A stretch of DNA of 58,457 nucleotides from Acidimicrobiales bacterium (GTDB taxonomy: Bacteria > Actinomycetota > Acidimicrobiia > Acidimicrobiales > MedAcidi-G1), in the NCBI GenBank assembly GCA_022452035.1, contig JAKURV010000009.1, forward strand, positions 14,496-72,952, in the 5' to 3' direction. A program made the translations under genes and the position numbers. The notes beneath the pieces are model-generated. The model had not been told where the DNA came from. It ran no database searches and worked only from the letters and a program-made list of their open reading frames with translations. Shown one piece after another: positions 1 through 8,950 of this stretch (within the stretch, counting starts at the first letter, position 1; every line of letters begins with the position of its first letter).

Positions 1-489
1 GGGAATGGGGTTCGCCCGGTTAGCAGTGAGGAGGCCCTCTTTGGCCAGTTGGCGAAGGATCCGATCCCGCTCGGCGGCCAGACGTCCCAAAGTGAACGTC
101 GGGTCGACCCCGTTCATGATCAGCTGGAGGCGGCCGTTGGGTGGGTAGAAGTCCAGCCGGGCCCGGATCCGGAGTTGGAGGTCGTCGACCAGGGAAAGGC
201 CGCCGGCCTCGGCCAGGGTCCGGTCAACTGCGGCCCGGGAATTCTTGAACAGTGCCACGCTGAGCTTTGCCGATACGGCCTCCCCGGGTATCTCTGACGG
301 CTCGACGAGGTCGAAGTAGGCGTGGCCCGACCGAGCCTCGTGGTAGTTGGAGACCTGTCCTTCCACCCAGAGGTCCTCGGGGAACAGTTCGTTCAGCCCG
401 TCCTTCATCAGGGCACCAAGGGCGCCTACGGTCAGGATGGGCAGGTCTCCAGCCGGGGGGTCGACCAGGCGAGACGATGAGGGGTCCAC
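1..489 (-). CDS. xseA: Exodeoxyribonuclease VII large subunit, N-terminal part (cut by left edge)
   Basis: The minus strand is open from the left edge to 489, giving 163 N-terminal residues. The translation has the order typical of XseA: a LPILTVGALG opening, then the OB-fold region with VEGQVSNYHEARSGHAYFDL, VALFKNSR and FYPPNGRLQLI, then LAAERDRILRQLAKEGLL leading into the catalytic region, which lies beyond the edge. The family degrades single-stranded DNA into oligonucleotides together with the small XseB subunit; xseB would be expected further left. An in-frame TAG at 541-543 limits the start. With no ATG before the conserved region, the GTG at 489 is the best start. The gene diverges from the acyl-CoA synthetase at 713. 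Confidence 0.9.
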   Translation of the reverse strand, partial: MDPSSSRLVDPPAGDLPILTVGALGALMKDGLNELFPEDLWVEGQVSNYHEARSGHAYFDLVEPSEIPGEAVSAKLSVALFKNSRAAVDRTLAEAGGLSLVDDLQLRIRARLDFYPPNGRLQLIMNGVDPTFTLGRLAAERDRILRQLAKEGLLTANRANPIP

Positions 490-712
490 GTCGGCGACCC
501 TACTGAGGGACGGGGACGGCTTGCCGATCCCGGAGAGGCCCTACAGCATCACGGAGTTGTTACAGCGCTGGCTGGTTAAGAAGCTGCGGCTGGGGGTACC
601 GTTCGACCCGCAAACCCAGCGCTTTCACGTTCCGATCACCCAACCACTGACTCTCTCAATTTGGACGTCCTAGGTTTGCACGGCTCGCAGTCGACGATGG
701 AGTGGACAAGCC
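490..712. other. Divergent intergenic region between xseA and the acyl-CoA synthetase operon
   Basis: This 223-base spacer must hold the promoters of both xseA (leftward) and the operon starting at 713 (rightward). A GGAG at 699-702 lies about ten bases before the ATG at 713 and is the likely ribosome binding site. I see no convincing -35/-10 pair and no conserved coding potential. Confidence 0.4.
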
Positions 713-2593
713 ATGGTGCTGACCGATGGTGAACCCGTGGTCGTCGAAGAGTCACCAAGAGCTGTCACGATCGCCAACCAGATCCGGACAATGTCCCTGC
801 TCCGCCCACAAAAGGTGGCGATGCGGGAGAAGGACTTTGGCATCTGGCAGGAGTACACGTGGGAGAAGACCTGGGATCTCGTCCACACGGCGGCCCATGG
901 CCTGCTGGCCCTCGGTGTCGATGTCGGCGACCGGGTCTCGATCCAGTCAGAGAACCGGCCCGAGTGGCTGATCCTGGACTTCGCCACGGTGGCTGTGCGC
1001 GGCATCACCGTCGGCTTCTACCCCACCAATCCCACGGCTGAGGTCGAGTACCTGTTGACCGACTGCGGGTCGGTACTCCACCTGGCTGAGGACCAGGAAC
1101 AGGTCGACCGGGTGCTCGAGATCGATAGTTCGAAGATCGCCGGTGTCCGAAAGATCCTCTACTGCGAACCCCGCGGTGTGCGGCAATACGACGACGAGCG
1201 GCTCCTGTCCTGGGACGACTTCCTGGCCATCGGACGGGAGCATCGGTTGGCCCATGAGCATGCCGTCGAGGACCTCATGGACCAGGCACATGTCGATGAC
1301 GTGATGACGCTCGTCTACACGTCGGGAACGACAGGCCCGCCGAAGGGAGCGATGCTCACCCACGCCAACGTGGCCTACTGCATGTCGTACTTCGACGACG
1401 CTGGCCTTCGGGGCGGACGTGCGCCGGGTAACGACGACGTCCAGGTCTGCTACCTACCGCTGTGCCACGTGGCCGAGCGCATCTTCTCCACGTTCCACGC
1501 AGCCCACATCGGCCTGACCCTCAACTTCGCTGAGTCCATCGACACCGTCCAGGAAAACCTCCGAGAGGTCCAGCCCACCCTGTTCTTCGCCGTGCCCCGG
1601 ATCTGGGAGAAACTCCACGCAGGGGTCACGATCAAGGGCGCAGACGCCAGCGCGTTCAAGCGCCTGTGGCTGAGGTTCGGGCTCTTCCTCGCCGGGGTGA
1701 TCGGTCGGGCCAAGGTGGACAACGGCGGCCTGCACACCTTCTGGAGCCGGTTGTTGGCCGCTATCGGCTACCCGCTGGTGTTCCGGGCCCTGAAGGAAAG
1801 GCTCGGTCTACGACGCTGCTGGTACGCAGGATCCGGTGCGGCCCCCATCGCCCCGGAGATCCTGGAGTTCTTCATGGGGATCGGCGTGCCGGTCTACGAA
1901 CTTTACGGAATGACTGAGAACTCGGCCATCGCCACAGCGAACTTCCCGGGACACCTGAAGTTGGGAACGGTCGGAGAGCCCGTTGGCAAGAACCGACCGG
2001 AGTTCGGCTTTCGTATCGACGAGGAAACAGGCGAGATCCAGGTCAAGCACCCGGGAGTGTTCGCCGGCTACTGGAACAAGCCCGAGCAGACGGCAGAGAC
2101 CTTTACCGATGACGGCTGGCTCATGACTGGCGACGTTGGCGAGTGGGTGGACGGCACCCATGTTCGGCTCGTGGACCGGATCAAGCACATCATCATCACC
2201 TCGGGAGGCAAGAACATCTCGCCCTCGGAGATCGAAAACAGCCTCAAGACGTCGCCCTACGTCAAGGAGGCCATGGTCATTGGGGACCGACGCAAGTTCC
2301 TGTCAGCGCTTATCGGCATCGAACTGGACACCGTCGGCGATTGGGCCCTGCGGAAAAACATCCCCTACACCACGTATCGCGACCTATCCGAAAAGCCCGA
2401 GGTCCTAGAGCTCATCCAGGGTGTCGTCAAGGAAACCAACGAGAAGTTCGCCCGGGTCGAGGAGATCAAGCGGTTCCGGATGATTCCCAAGGAACTGGAC
2501 CACGAGGACGGAGAGCTCACAGCCACCCAGAAGATCAAGAGGTCTTCTATGGAGGAAGCGTTCAACGAGCTCATCGAAGAGATTTACGCGTGA
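713..2593 (+). CDS. Long-chain acyl-CoA synthetase (AMP-binding, FadD15-like)
   Basis: This 626-residue protein of the ANL (acyl/aryl-CoA synthetase) superfamily activates a carboxylic acid with ATP, via an acyl-AMP, to its CoA thioester. The AMP-binding P-loop LVYTSGTTGPPKG starts at residue 200, the adenylate motif YGMTE is at 398-402, a GWLMTGDVG motif follows, and the C-terminal lid carries GGKNISPSEIE and ends with the usual lysine region (TATQKIKR). Length fits the long-chain group. It is the first gene of the operon and overlaps livH by four bases (GTGA). Placing a synthetase before a Liv-type transporter is common and suggests the transported compound is an acid or gives one on catabolism. 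The substrate cannot be read from the sequence. Confidence 0.9.
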   Translation: MVLTDGEPVVVEESPRAVTIANQIRTMSLLRPQKVAMREKDFGIWQEYTWEKTWDLVHTAAHGLLALGVDVGDRVSIQSENRPEWLILDFATVAVRGITVGFYPTNPTAEVEYLLTDCGSVLHLAEDQEQVDRVLEIDSSKIAGVRKILYCEPRGVRQYDDERLLSWDDFLAIGREHRLAHEHAVEDLMDQAHVDDVMTLVYTSGTTGPPKGAMLTHANVAYCMSYFDDAGLRGGRAPGNDDVQVCYLPLCHVAERIFSTFHAAHIGLTLNFAESIDTVQENLREVQPTLFFAVPRIWEKLHAGVTIKGADASAFKRLWLRFGLFLAGVIGRAKVDNGGLHTFWSRLLAAIGYPLVFRALKERLGLRRCWYAGSGAAPIAPEILEFFMGIGVPVYELYGMTENSAIATANFPGHLKLGTVGEPVGKNRPEFGFRIDEETGEIQVKHPGVFAGYWNKPEQTAETFTDDGWLMTGDVGEWVDGTHVRLVDRIKHIIITSGGKNISPSEIENSLKTSPYVKEAMVIGDRRKFLSALIGIELDTVGDWALRKNIPYTTYRDLSEKPEVLELIQGVVKETNEKFARVEEIKRFRMIPKELDHEDGELTATQKIKRSSMEEAFNELIEEIYA

Positions 2594-3564
2594 GCGGCCT
2601 CCCGCTGGTGCTGGCTGCCAACGCTTTGGACACCTTTGTCCAGACGCTCTTCAAGGCTCTCGCGCTTGGGTCGCTCTACGCGCTTCTGGCGCTCGGCTTC
2701 GTCCTCATCTACAAGGCCACCCAGACGGTCAACTTCGCTCAGGGTGCGCTAGCACTTGCTGGAACCTGGTTCCTGTCGATCATCTTCATGGACTGGGAAG
2801 TTCCCGGTCGCTGGATTGGCGGACCAGGCTGGGTCCACTGGTTCATCGCACTTTTGTTGGCTGCAACTGCCACGGCGGTACTTGGCCTGGTCATCGAGCG
2901 TCTGACTATTCGCCCGATGATTGGCGAACCCATCTTCTCGATGGCCGTCATCACCCTCGGGTTGGAAGTCGTGATTCGAGTTGTCGCCTTCGACGCTGTC
3001 AACACCACCCCGCGGGTACTTGGTATCCCATGGGGGACGGAGACGTTCAAAATCGGCGGCGCCATGGTCGCCTGGTCCTATATCGCAGCCATTGGAATGG
3101 CCGGTGTCGCCTTTCTCGGTACCTGGCGGTTCTTCAAGACCCGGACCGGTGTGGCCATGAGGGCCACCGCCTTCGATCAGGAAGCTGCGCTTGCCCAGGG
3201 CATCAACGTTGGTCGGATCTTCGCCATCGCCTGGGCGGTTGGAGCCGCCTTGGCTGCCATCTCTGGGATCTTCGCCTCGATGCCTCCCTGGGGCCCGGCT
3301 GGCTTGGCCAGTCGGGACGGTGCCTTCTTTGCTTTTCGTGCACTGCCAGCGGTGATTCTCGGCGGCCTTGACTCAGTTGTCGGGGCACTGGTCGGTGGCC
3401 TAATCATCGGATTTGCCGAAGTCTTTGCTGGCCAGTACCTCGCGAGTTATACGGGTGTCATCGGCACGGGCTACCAACAGGTGGTGCCCTACGTGGTCAT
3501 GCTCGTTGGTCTTTTGGTGAGGCCCTACGGCATGTTCGGAACAGCAGAGGTTCGCCGGGTATGA
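2590..3564 (+). CDS. livH: Branched-chain amino acid type ABC transporter permease, LivH family
   Basis: This 324-residue inner-membrane permease is one of the two transmembrane subunits of a Liv-type (HAAT) importer. After a short N-terminus it has the LivH signature (ALGSLYALLALGFVLIYKATQTVNFAQG), several hydrophobic segments, and the cytoplasmic coupling region with FDQEAALAQGINVGRIFAIAW followed by GGLDSVVGALVGGLIIGFAE. The GTG start at 2590 overlaps the stop of the preceding synthetase, and its own stop overlaps the ATG of livM (ATGA at 3561-3564), so translation is probably coupled. Longer in-frame extensions upstream lie inside the synthetase and lack the family's N-terminus. The solute may be a branched-chain amino acid, an amide or another small acid. 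Confidence 0.9.
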   Translation: MSGLPLVLAANALDTFVQTLFKALALGSLYALLALGFVLIYKATQTVNFAQGALALAGTWFLSIIFMDWEVPGRWIGGPGWVHWFIALLLAATATAVLGLVIERLTIRPMIGEPIFSMAVITLGLEVVIRVVAFDAVNTTPRVLGIPWGTETFKIGGAMVAWSYIAAIGMAGVAFLGTWRFFKTRTGVAMRATAFDQEAALAQGINVGRIFAIAWAVGAALAAISGIFASMPPWGPAGLASRDGAFFAFRALPAVILGGLDSVVGALVGGLIIGFAEVFAGQYLASYTGVIGTGYQQVVPYVVMLVGLLVRPYGMFGTAEVRRV

Positions 3565-4814
3565 GGGGTCGACCGAACCTTTACACGTCCTACGAGGCCG
3601 AGTCGCAACTCATGCCTACGCGCACCAAGAAAGTCATTCTCGGCCTGTTTCTGGTCGTGGCCGTGCTGATGCCGTTCGACTTGCCGGTAATTGACCAACT
3701 CCCGGTCGTTCGTTTCCTAGGTGACAACGTGTGGCTGCGCCTCGTCAATAGGGCACTCTGCTTCACGATCGCTGCACTCGGCTTGAACATTCTGATGGGT
3801 CTGGGTGGCCAGATTTCGTTGGGCCACACGTTCTTTGGCGGTGTTGGCGCCTACACGGCAGTGCTGATGGGGGGAAAGGCGTCTTCGAATCTGTGGGGTT
3901 GGGGCCTTCCCATGTGGCTGTGGCTTCCGGCTGCCGGAGTCGTTGCCGCGGTAGTCGGTATCGCGGTCGCTCCCGCAGCGGTTCGGGTCCGTGGCCTGTA
4001 CCTCGGCATCGTCACCCTTGGCCTCGTTTTCATCGGGCTTCACCTCTCGCGGGTGTTTCCAGAGATCGCGGGTCCCGGCGCACTGGGCCGCAAGTGGCCT
4101 CGGATGGAACTCCGACTCTGGAAGGAGGATGAACCATTCCTCGACTTTTCTCGAGATGGGCATTGGCTGTGGTTCGATATCAACAAGAACCAGAAGACCT
4201 ACCTGTTCCTTCTGGTCATCGTCATTGTCATGGCTTGGATGGCCGCCAACATTGCTCGCACTAGAACCGGTAGGGCGCTCCAGGCCATTCGCGATCGTGA
4301 CGTCGCCGCTGAGATCATGGGTGTCCCCGAATACCGCTACAAGACCACCGCGTTCGCGATCTCGTCCTTCTACGCCGGGATCGGCGGGTCCCTGTTCGCC
4401 TCGCTCTCCGTGCAACTACCCCCGGAACAATGGAGTCTCATCGGTGCGGTCACGTTCATCGCAGCGCTGCTCATCGGAGGAATGGGACGCGTGTCAGGAG
4501 TCTTGATGGGCTCATTCTTCGTCGTGACATCTCACCGTTTCGTTGAGGAGATCGTGGACTGGATGAAGCACCAGGCCGAGGAGGGAGGCGTGTTCTCAGG
4601 TTTCTTCGATTTCCTGATCAGCACGGGGCAGGGCGACGGAGGCTTCGTATCCGTGATGGAGACCGCCCTGGGCTACCCGTTGCCAGTGAGCGCCCTTGAT
4701 GAGATCATCTACGGCCTCCTAATCATCTTCTTTTTGCTGTTCGAGCCGCTAGGCCTGTACGGCATCTGGATCAAGATTCGCAACTACTGGAAGGGATGGC
4801 CGTTTAGCTACTGA
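3561..4814 (+). CDS. livM: Branched-chain amino acid type ABC transporter permease, LivM family
   Basis: This 417-residue protein is the second membrane subunit of the Liv importer. LivM hallmarks are ALGLNILMGLGGQISLGHTFFGGVGAY near the N-terminus, GLYLGIVTLGLVF in the middle, and the coupling helix region GRALQAIRDRDVAAEIMGV. It is longer than many LivM proteins because of a polar insert around residues 165-210 (REIAG to NKNQKTYLF) and a C-terminal extension around 335-375. The start overlaps livH by four bases. A second ATG at 3612 (MPTRTKKVILG) sits closer to the first membrane segment and could be the true start. A 76-base gap with a GAGGGGA ribosome binding site separates it from the binding-protein gene. 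Confidence 0.88.
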   Translation: MRGRPNLYTSYEAESQLMPTRTKKVILGLFLVVAVLMPFDLPVIDQLPVVRFLGDNVWLRLVNRALCFTIAALGLNILMGLGGQISLGHTFFGGVGAYTAVLMGGKASSNLWGWGLPMWLWLPAAGVVAAVVGIAVAPAAVRVRGLYLGIVTLGLVFIGLHLSRVFPEIAGPGALGRKWPRMELRLWKEDEPFLDFSRDGHWLWFDINKNQKTYLFLLVIVIVMAWMAANIARTRTGRALQAIRDRDVAAEIMGVPEYRYKTTAFAISSFYAGIGGSLFASLSVQLPPEQWSLIGAVTFIAALLIGGMGRVSGVLMGSFFVVTSHRFVEEIVDWMKHQAEEGGVFSGFFDFLISTGQGDGGFVSVMETALGYPLPVSALDEIIYGLLIIFFLLFEPLGLYGIWIKIRNYWKGWPFSY

Positions 4815-4890
4815 ACCGCCGTCCTCCTAAATAGATCTCGGGGCCCAACATGGGCTCAACGGGAACCAACAAGATGAGGGGAAACTCAAC

Positions 4891-7248
4891 ATGAAGCGTT
4901 TGACAAGGGTGTTGGCTTTGTTGCTGACCCTGACGATGATCGCCGCGGCCTGCGGCAGCGACGACGACGGGGATACTGCTCCGGCGACGACGGCTGCTCC
5001 GGCGACGACGGCTGCTCCGGCGACGACGGCTGCTCCGGCGACGACGGCTGCTCCAACGACAGAGGCTCCGGCGGAGTCCTTGTCGGAGTTGAACGTGGCC
5101 TATTTCCTGGAGTGGCCGACGGCCAACCAGGTGGCCCAGGTCGAAGAGACCTATGACGATGCCCTGGGCATGACGGTGAATTGGTTGCCGTTTGGTTCCG
5201 GGGGCGACATGGCGCTGGCCATGGAGTCCGGTGACATTGACATCGCCTATTCACAGGGCCTGACGCCGTTCGCGAACTTCGTGACATCGGGGTCCGAGCT
5301 GGAGATCGTCGGCGTGGCGGTGAGTTACGCGGATGCTGACAACTGTGTGGCCCACCCCGACTACGGGGTGACGGCGGACAACGCGGCTGAGACGTTGGCC
5401 GGCCAGAAGGTTTATGCCCCGGTCGGCAACGTGACGCACTACAAGCTCCTCAAGATGTTGGGGCATCTGGGTGTGGCGTTGGACAGCTTTGAGCATGTGC
5501 CGTCTGATGGTGGCGCTGCTGCAGTCGCCGCTTTTGAAAGCGGTGACGTGGCCATGGCTTGTGCATTCGGTGGCGGTGTGCTGACGATGCTGGCCGCCGG
5601 CGGGAACCTGGTTATGACCGGTTCGGAGCAGGAGGCCATCGGTATCCGGGTGTTCGACATCATCTCGATCCCGACCCAGTTCGGTGTCGACCACGGAGAC
5701 GTTGTTGAGACGTTCCTACAGGTCACCGAGGAGGCCAACGCGGCCTACGCGAGTCACCGTGGGCCTCTTGAGGACACGATCGCTGAGGCGGCGGGTATGA
5801 CGGTGGAGGGTTCGAACGCTCTGCTGGACATGTTCTCGTTCCCGGACCGGGCGACCCAGTTGTCTGATGCGTGGCTGGGTGGAACCGTCCAGGACGTGAT
5901 GAAGCAGCAGATGGACTTCTTCGTCGAGCAGGGAGAGATCCCCAAGGCTCTGGACTCCTACGACGCCTTCGTCAACACCACGTTCCTCGAGGCAATCGAC
6001 GACGTCGAGGTCGTAGTCGTTCCTACCGCCTACGACTATGGGGTCACAGATGACACCATCCGGATCGGCGCTATTGCCGACCTCACTGGCATCTTCGCCC
6101 CGCTGGTCATCCAGATCATCGATGCCCAGACCTCGTACTGGAACATGGTCAACGACCACGGCGGCATCGACGGCAAGCAGGTCGACTTCGTCGTAATGGA
6201 CAACGCCTACGACGTGCCGACCCACCTCGAACGCTACGAGGCGATGAAGGATGAAGACTCTGGTGTCGTATTCCTCAGCCAGTCAACCGGTTCGCCGCAC
6301 ACCGCAGCGATCGCCGAGGATCTGGTTGCGGACGGCCTGGGAGCCATCCCGTTGTCTTGGTACTCCGGTTGGCCTGATCCGGCATTCGGCAAGAACGTTT
6401 TCGAGTCGTACACCAACTACTGCTACGAGTCGATGAACGGTGTGGACTGGCTGGCCAGCAACGTTGTTGAGGGCGACGCCAAACTCGCCGTCATCTCCTA
6501 CCCGGGTGAGTACGGGCAGGACGGTGCGACCGGTGCCAAGATGGCCGCAGAGGCCCTGGGCATTGAAGTCGTCTATGACGGAGAGGGAGCAGCCATCCCC
6601 GGTGCCGATCAGACGCCGGTTATTGCTGGCCTGGTCGAGTCAGGCGCCAACCTGGTATGGGCAACCGTGGGTCCGAGCGTGTTCGCCGAGATCTTCGGTG
6701 GTGCCGCCGCTCAGGGCTTCATGCCGATCTGGTCGGGTAACTCGCCGACCTACAACTACATGCTGCTGGCCACGCCGCTGGCACCGGCGCTTGACGCGGT
6801 CTACTACCAGTCGAGCTATGTGCTGGCGTGGAACACCGGTGACGCACCAGGCATGAAGCACATGGTGGCGGAGCTCCAGGCCCGAATCCCGGACAAGCCT
6901 CTCTCGGATGTCTACGCGGTGGGCTGGACCGAGGCCATGGCTACGCACCAGATCCTCGAGACCGCAGCCAAGAACAAGGACATGACCCGTGCCGGTGTTA
7001 TTGCGGCGGCCAACGAGACGGTCGTGGACTATCAGGGCCTTGCTCCCAACCAGGGCTACGGCGGCGCGGTGAACGACTTCATCGTGAGGGAGTCGTACAT
7101 CTTCGACATCCAGGCTGACCTGTTCGATGTCGCAGCCACGGTTGCTGGTGGCGGAAGCACAGGTTCGGTATTGCTGGCCGACGGCCCGATCATGTCGGAC
7201 CTGGCCCGCGATCACGTCTATGAGACTGCCTGCTTCTCTGCTGGCTGA
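4891..7248 (+). CDS. Substrate-binding lipoprotein fusing a TauA/NMT1-type and a LivJ-type domain
   Basis: This 785-residue lipoprotein has a signal peptide ending in a lipobox with C21 (MIAAAC), a Thr/Ala/Pro linker made of four APATTA repeats, and then two complete binding proteins. Residues about 66-370 resemble TauA/SsuA/NMT1 periplasmic proteins: LNVAYFLEWPTANQ, GSGGDMALAMESGDIDIAYSQG and the ADNCVAH stretch. Residues about 388-785 are a Peripla_BP_6 (LivJ/amide type) receptor: IRIGAIADLTG, NDHGGIDGKQVDFVVMDNAYD, and a C-terminal lobe with VYAVGWTEAM. Typical proteins of either class have one such domain. It sits between livM and livF, so the second half should deliver to LivHMFG. The first half may serve the TauBC-like transporter at 13543-15203, which lacks a binding protein; that is inference. 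The reading frame is continuous and no internal lipobox separates the halves. Confidence 0.85.
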   Translation: MKRLTRVLALLLTLTMIAAACGSDDDGDTAPATTAAPATTAAPATTAAPATTAAPTTEAPAESLSELNVAYFLEWPTANQVAQVEETYDDALGMTVNWLPFGSGGDMALAMESGDIDIAYSQGLTPFANFVTSGSELEIVGVAVSYADADNCVAHPDYGVTADNAAETLAGQKVYAPVGNVTHYKLLKMLGHLGVALDSFEHVPSDGGAAAVAAFESGDVAMACAFGGGVLTMLAAGGNLVMTGSEQEAIGIRVFDIISIPTQFGVDHGDVVETFLQVTEEANAAYASHRGPLEDTIAEAAGMTVEGSNALLDMFSFPDRATQLSDAWLGGTVQDVMKQQMDFFVEQGEIPKALDSYDAFVNTTFLEAIDDVEVVVVPTAYDYGVTDDTIRIGAIADLTGIFAPLVIQIIDAQTSYWNMVNDHGGIDGKQVDFVVMDNAYDVPTHLERYEAMKDEDSGVVFLSQSTGSPHTAAIAEDLVADGLGAIPLSWYSGWPDPAFGKNVFESYTNYCYESMNGVDWLASNVVEGDAKLAVISYPGEYGQDGATGAKMAAEALGIEVVYDGEGAAIPGADQTPVIAGLVESGANLVWATVGPSVFAEIFGGAAAQGFMPIWSGNSPTYNYMLLATPLAPALDAVYYQSSYVLAWNTGDAPGMKHMVAELQARIPDKPLSDVYAVGWTEAMATHQILETAAKNKDMTRAGVIAAANETVVDYQGLAPNQGYGGAVNDFIVRESYIFDIQADLFDVAATVAGGGSTGSVLLADGPIMSDLARDHVYETACFSAG
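4978..5049 (+). repeat. Four tandem 18-base repeats encoding APATTA linker
   Basis: Four near-identical 18-base units (gctccggcgacgacggct) lie head to tail at 4978-4995, 4996-5013, 5014-5031 and 5032-5049, followed by a degenerate fifth unit. They encode the flexible linker between the lipidated cysteine and the first binding domain. Such a repeat can change copy number by slippage, which would alter linker length without shifting the frame. Confidence 0.9.
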
Positions 7249-7279
7249 TCATCTGACGAAGAACCGAAATTGATGGAAC

Positions 7280-7311
7280 GAGGGGGCGGCCGGCTCGCCG
7301 GTCGCCCCCTC
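7280..7311 (+). promoter_or_regulatory. Strong intercistronic stem-loop after the binding-protein gene
   Basis: Arms GAGGGGGCGGCCGG (7280-7293) and CCGGTCGCCCCCTC (7298-7311) pair over 14 positions with one G-U pair and a CTCG loop. There is no T tract. It lies 31 bases after the binding-protein stop and before livF. In ABC operons such hairpins often stabilise the upstream message or attenuate readthrough, giving more binding protein than ATPase. Confidence 0.75.
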
Positions 7312-7352
7312 CGCCCGTCGCGCCGGGGCCAATCGGTCATTAGGGGTCGTTG

Positions 7353-8147
7353 ATGCTTGAAGTGGCCAACCTAGAAGTGGTCTACAACGAGGTCATCCTC
7401 GTCCTGCGCGGCCTGTCCATTGAGGTGCCTGATGGGCAGATTGTCGCTCTCCTAGGGGCGAACGGTGCTGGCAAGACAACGACAACACGTGCCATCACCG
7501 GGCTGTTGGACGTCCATGAGGGCAAGATCACCAAGGGGACCGTCACCCTTGCTGGTGAGCGCATCGACGACCTAGAGCCGTCGCAAATTGTGCGGTCGGG
7601 TATCACCCAGGTTATGGAGGGCCGTCGGGTATTCGCCGAACTCACCGTTGACGAGAACCTGGTCACAGGTGGGATCACCAACACCGATCGGACTTCGATC
7701 ACCGAAGCCCACGATCGGGTCATGACGATGTTTCCGGTTTTGGCCGACCGACGGACTGCTATAGCCGGCTATTTGTCGGGCGGTGAGCAGCAGATGCTCG
7801 CTATCGGACGAGCGCTGATGTCGAACCCGAAATTGCTCATTCTTGACGAGCCGTCCCTGGGCTTGGCCCCCAAACTGGTGGCCCAAATCCGCGACACCAT
7901 CGTCGAGATCAACCGGTCAGGGACCAGCGTCCTGCTCATTGAGCAGAACGCCAACATGGCCCTGTCCATCGCCGACTACGGCTACATCATGGAGACCGGC
8001 AAGATCGTCATGGACGGCGAGGCTGCCAAGCTCCTCAAGGACGAGGACGTCCAAGAGTTCTACCTAGGTCTCCATGGCGATGGGGGCGACCGAAAGTCAT
8101 TCCGCGAGGTGAAGCACTACAAGCGGCGGAAGCGGTGGCTTTCATGA
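7353..8147 (+). CDS. livF: Liv-type ABC transporter ATP-binding protein, LivF family
   Basis: This 264-residue ATPase powers the Liv importer at the cytoplasmic face. Walker A is GANGAGKTTT, the ABC signature is LSGGEQQMLAIGRALM, Walker B is LLILDEPSLGLAP, and MEGRRVFAELTVDENL is typical of LivF rather than LivG. The ATG at 7353 is preceded by AGGGGT at 7342-7347; a TTG directly before it (7350) would add only one residue. The C-terminus is extended by a basic tail (HYKRRKRWLS) that overlaps the start of livG in another frame. Its stop TGA overlaps the livG ATG. Confidence 0.9.
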   Translation: MLEVANLEVVYNEVILVLRGLSIEVPDGQIVALLGANGAGKTTTTRAITGLLDVHEGKITKGTVTLAGERIDDLEPSQIVRSGITQVMEGRRVFAELTVDENLVTGGITNTDRTSITEAHDRVMTMFPVLADRRTAIAGYLSGGEQQMLAIGRALMSNPKLLILDEPSLGLAPKLVAQIRDTIVEINRSGTSVLLIEQNANMALSIADYGYIMETGKIVMDGEAAKLLKDEDVQEFYLGLHGDGGDRKSFREVKHYKRRKRWLS

Positions 8148-8950
8148 ACGGTCCCCAGCAGAACGAACCACTGCTTGAGGTGGACGGCATCAGCCTGTGG
8201 TTCAAGGGCGTCAAGGCCGTCACCGACGTGTCCTTTCAGGTCGGGACCGAAGAGTTGTACGCCATCATCGGTCCCAACGGGGCCGGTAAGACTTCGATCT
8301 TCAACAGCATCAGCCAGGTGTACCACCCGCAGGAGGGCGACATCCGGTGGAAGGGCGAGTCCATCATGGGCAGTCGCCCAGACCGGGTAGCCGAACGGGG
8401 CATTGCCCGTACGTTCCAAAACATCGAACTCTTTCCGCATATGACGGTGCTGGAGAACCTGCTGCTGGGTCGCCACATCCGCATGAAGCGGTCCTGGTTG
8501 GCCGGTGCCCTGTGGTTCGGGCCAGCCAAGCGTGAGGAGATGGAGAACCGGCGGGTCGTAGAGGACATCATCGACTTCTTGGAGATCGAACAGTGGCGGA
8601 AGCACCCGGTGGCGCTGCTTCCCTACGGCTTCCAGAAGCGCGTGGAACTGGGCCGGGCCCTGGCCATGGAGCCGGAACTGCTCCTGCTGGACGAGCCAGT
8701 GGCCGGCATGAACCTGGAGGAGACCGAGGACATGGCCCGGTTCATCCTCGACATCCGGGAGGAACTCGGCATCTCGGTCGTCCTGGTGGAGCACGACATG
8801 GGCCTGGTCATGGATATCGCCGACCGGGTGCTGGTGCTGGACTTCGGACAAAAGATCGCCGAGGGCGTGCCGGCCGACGTGCAGCGAGACCCGGCGGTGA
8901 TCGCCGCCTACCTGGGTGACGAGGCGGGCCTGGCCACTACCGACCCATGA
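8144..8950 (+). CDS. livG: Liv-type ABC transporter ATP-binding protein, LivG family
   Basis: This 268-residue ATPase is the partner of the preceding LivF-type protein. It has Walker A GPNGAGKTSIFN, the LivG-type stretch RTFQNIELFPHMTVLENLLLG, a Walker B LLLLDEPVAGMNLEE and an H-loop VEHDMGLVMDIADRVLVLDFG. The expected signature LSGG is replaced by LPYGFQKRVELGRAL, a variant seen in some LivG homologues. The ATG at 8144 overlaps the livF stop; a GTG at 8135 is possible but would overlap livF more. The stop overlaps the MarR gene start (ATGA at 8947-8950). Confidence 0.9.
   Translation: MNGPQQNEPLLEVDGISLWFKGVKAVTDVSFQVGTEELYAIIGPNGAGKTSIFNSISQVYHPQEGDIRWKGESIMGSRPDRVAERGIARTFQNIELFPHMTVLENLLLGRHIRMKRSWLAGALWFGPAKREEMENRRVVEDIIDFLEIEQWRKHPVALLPYGFQKRVELGRALAMEPELLLLDEPVAGMNLEETEDMARFILDIREELGISVVLVEHDMGLVMDIADRVLVLDFGQKIAEGVPADVQRDPAVIAAYLGDEAGLATTDP

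Noticed and set aside
4978-5055. CRISPR-like repeat
   Set aside because: The units are 18 bases, directly adjacent without spacers, and code in frame for a protein linker.
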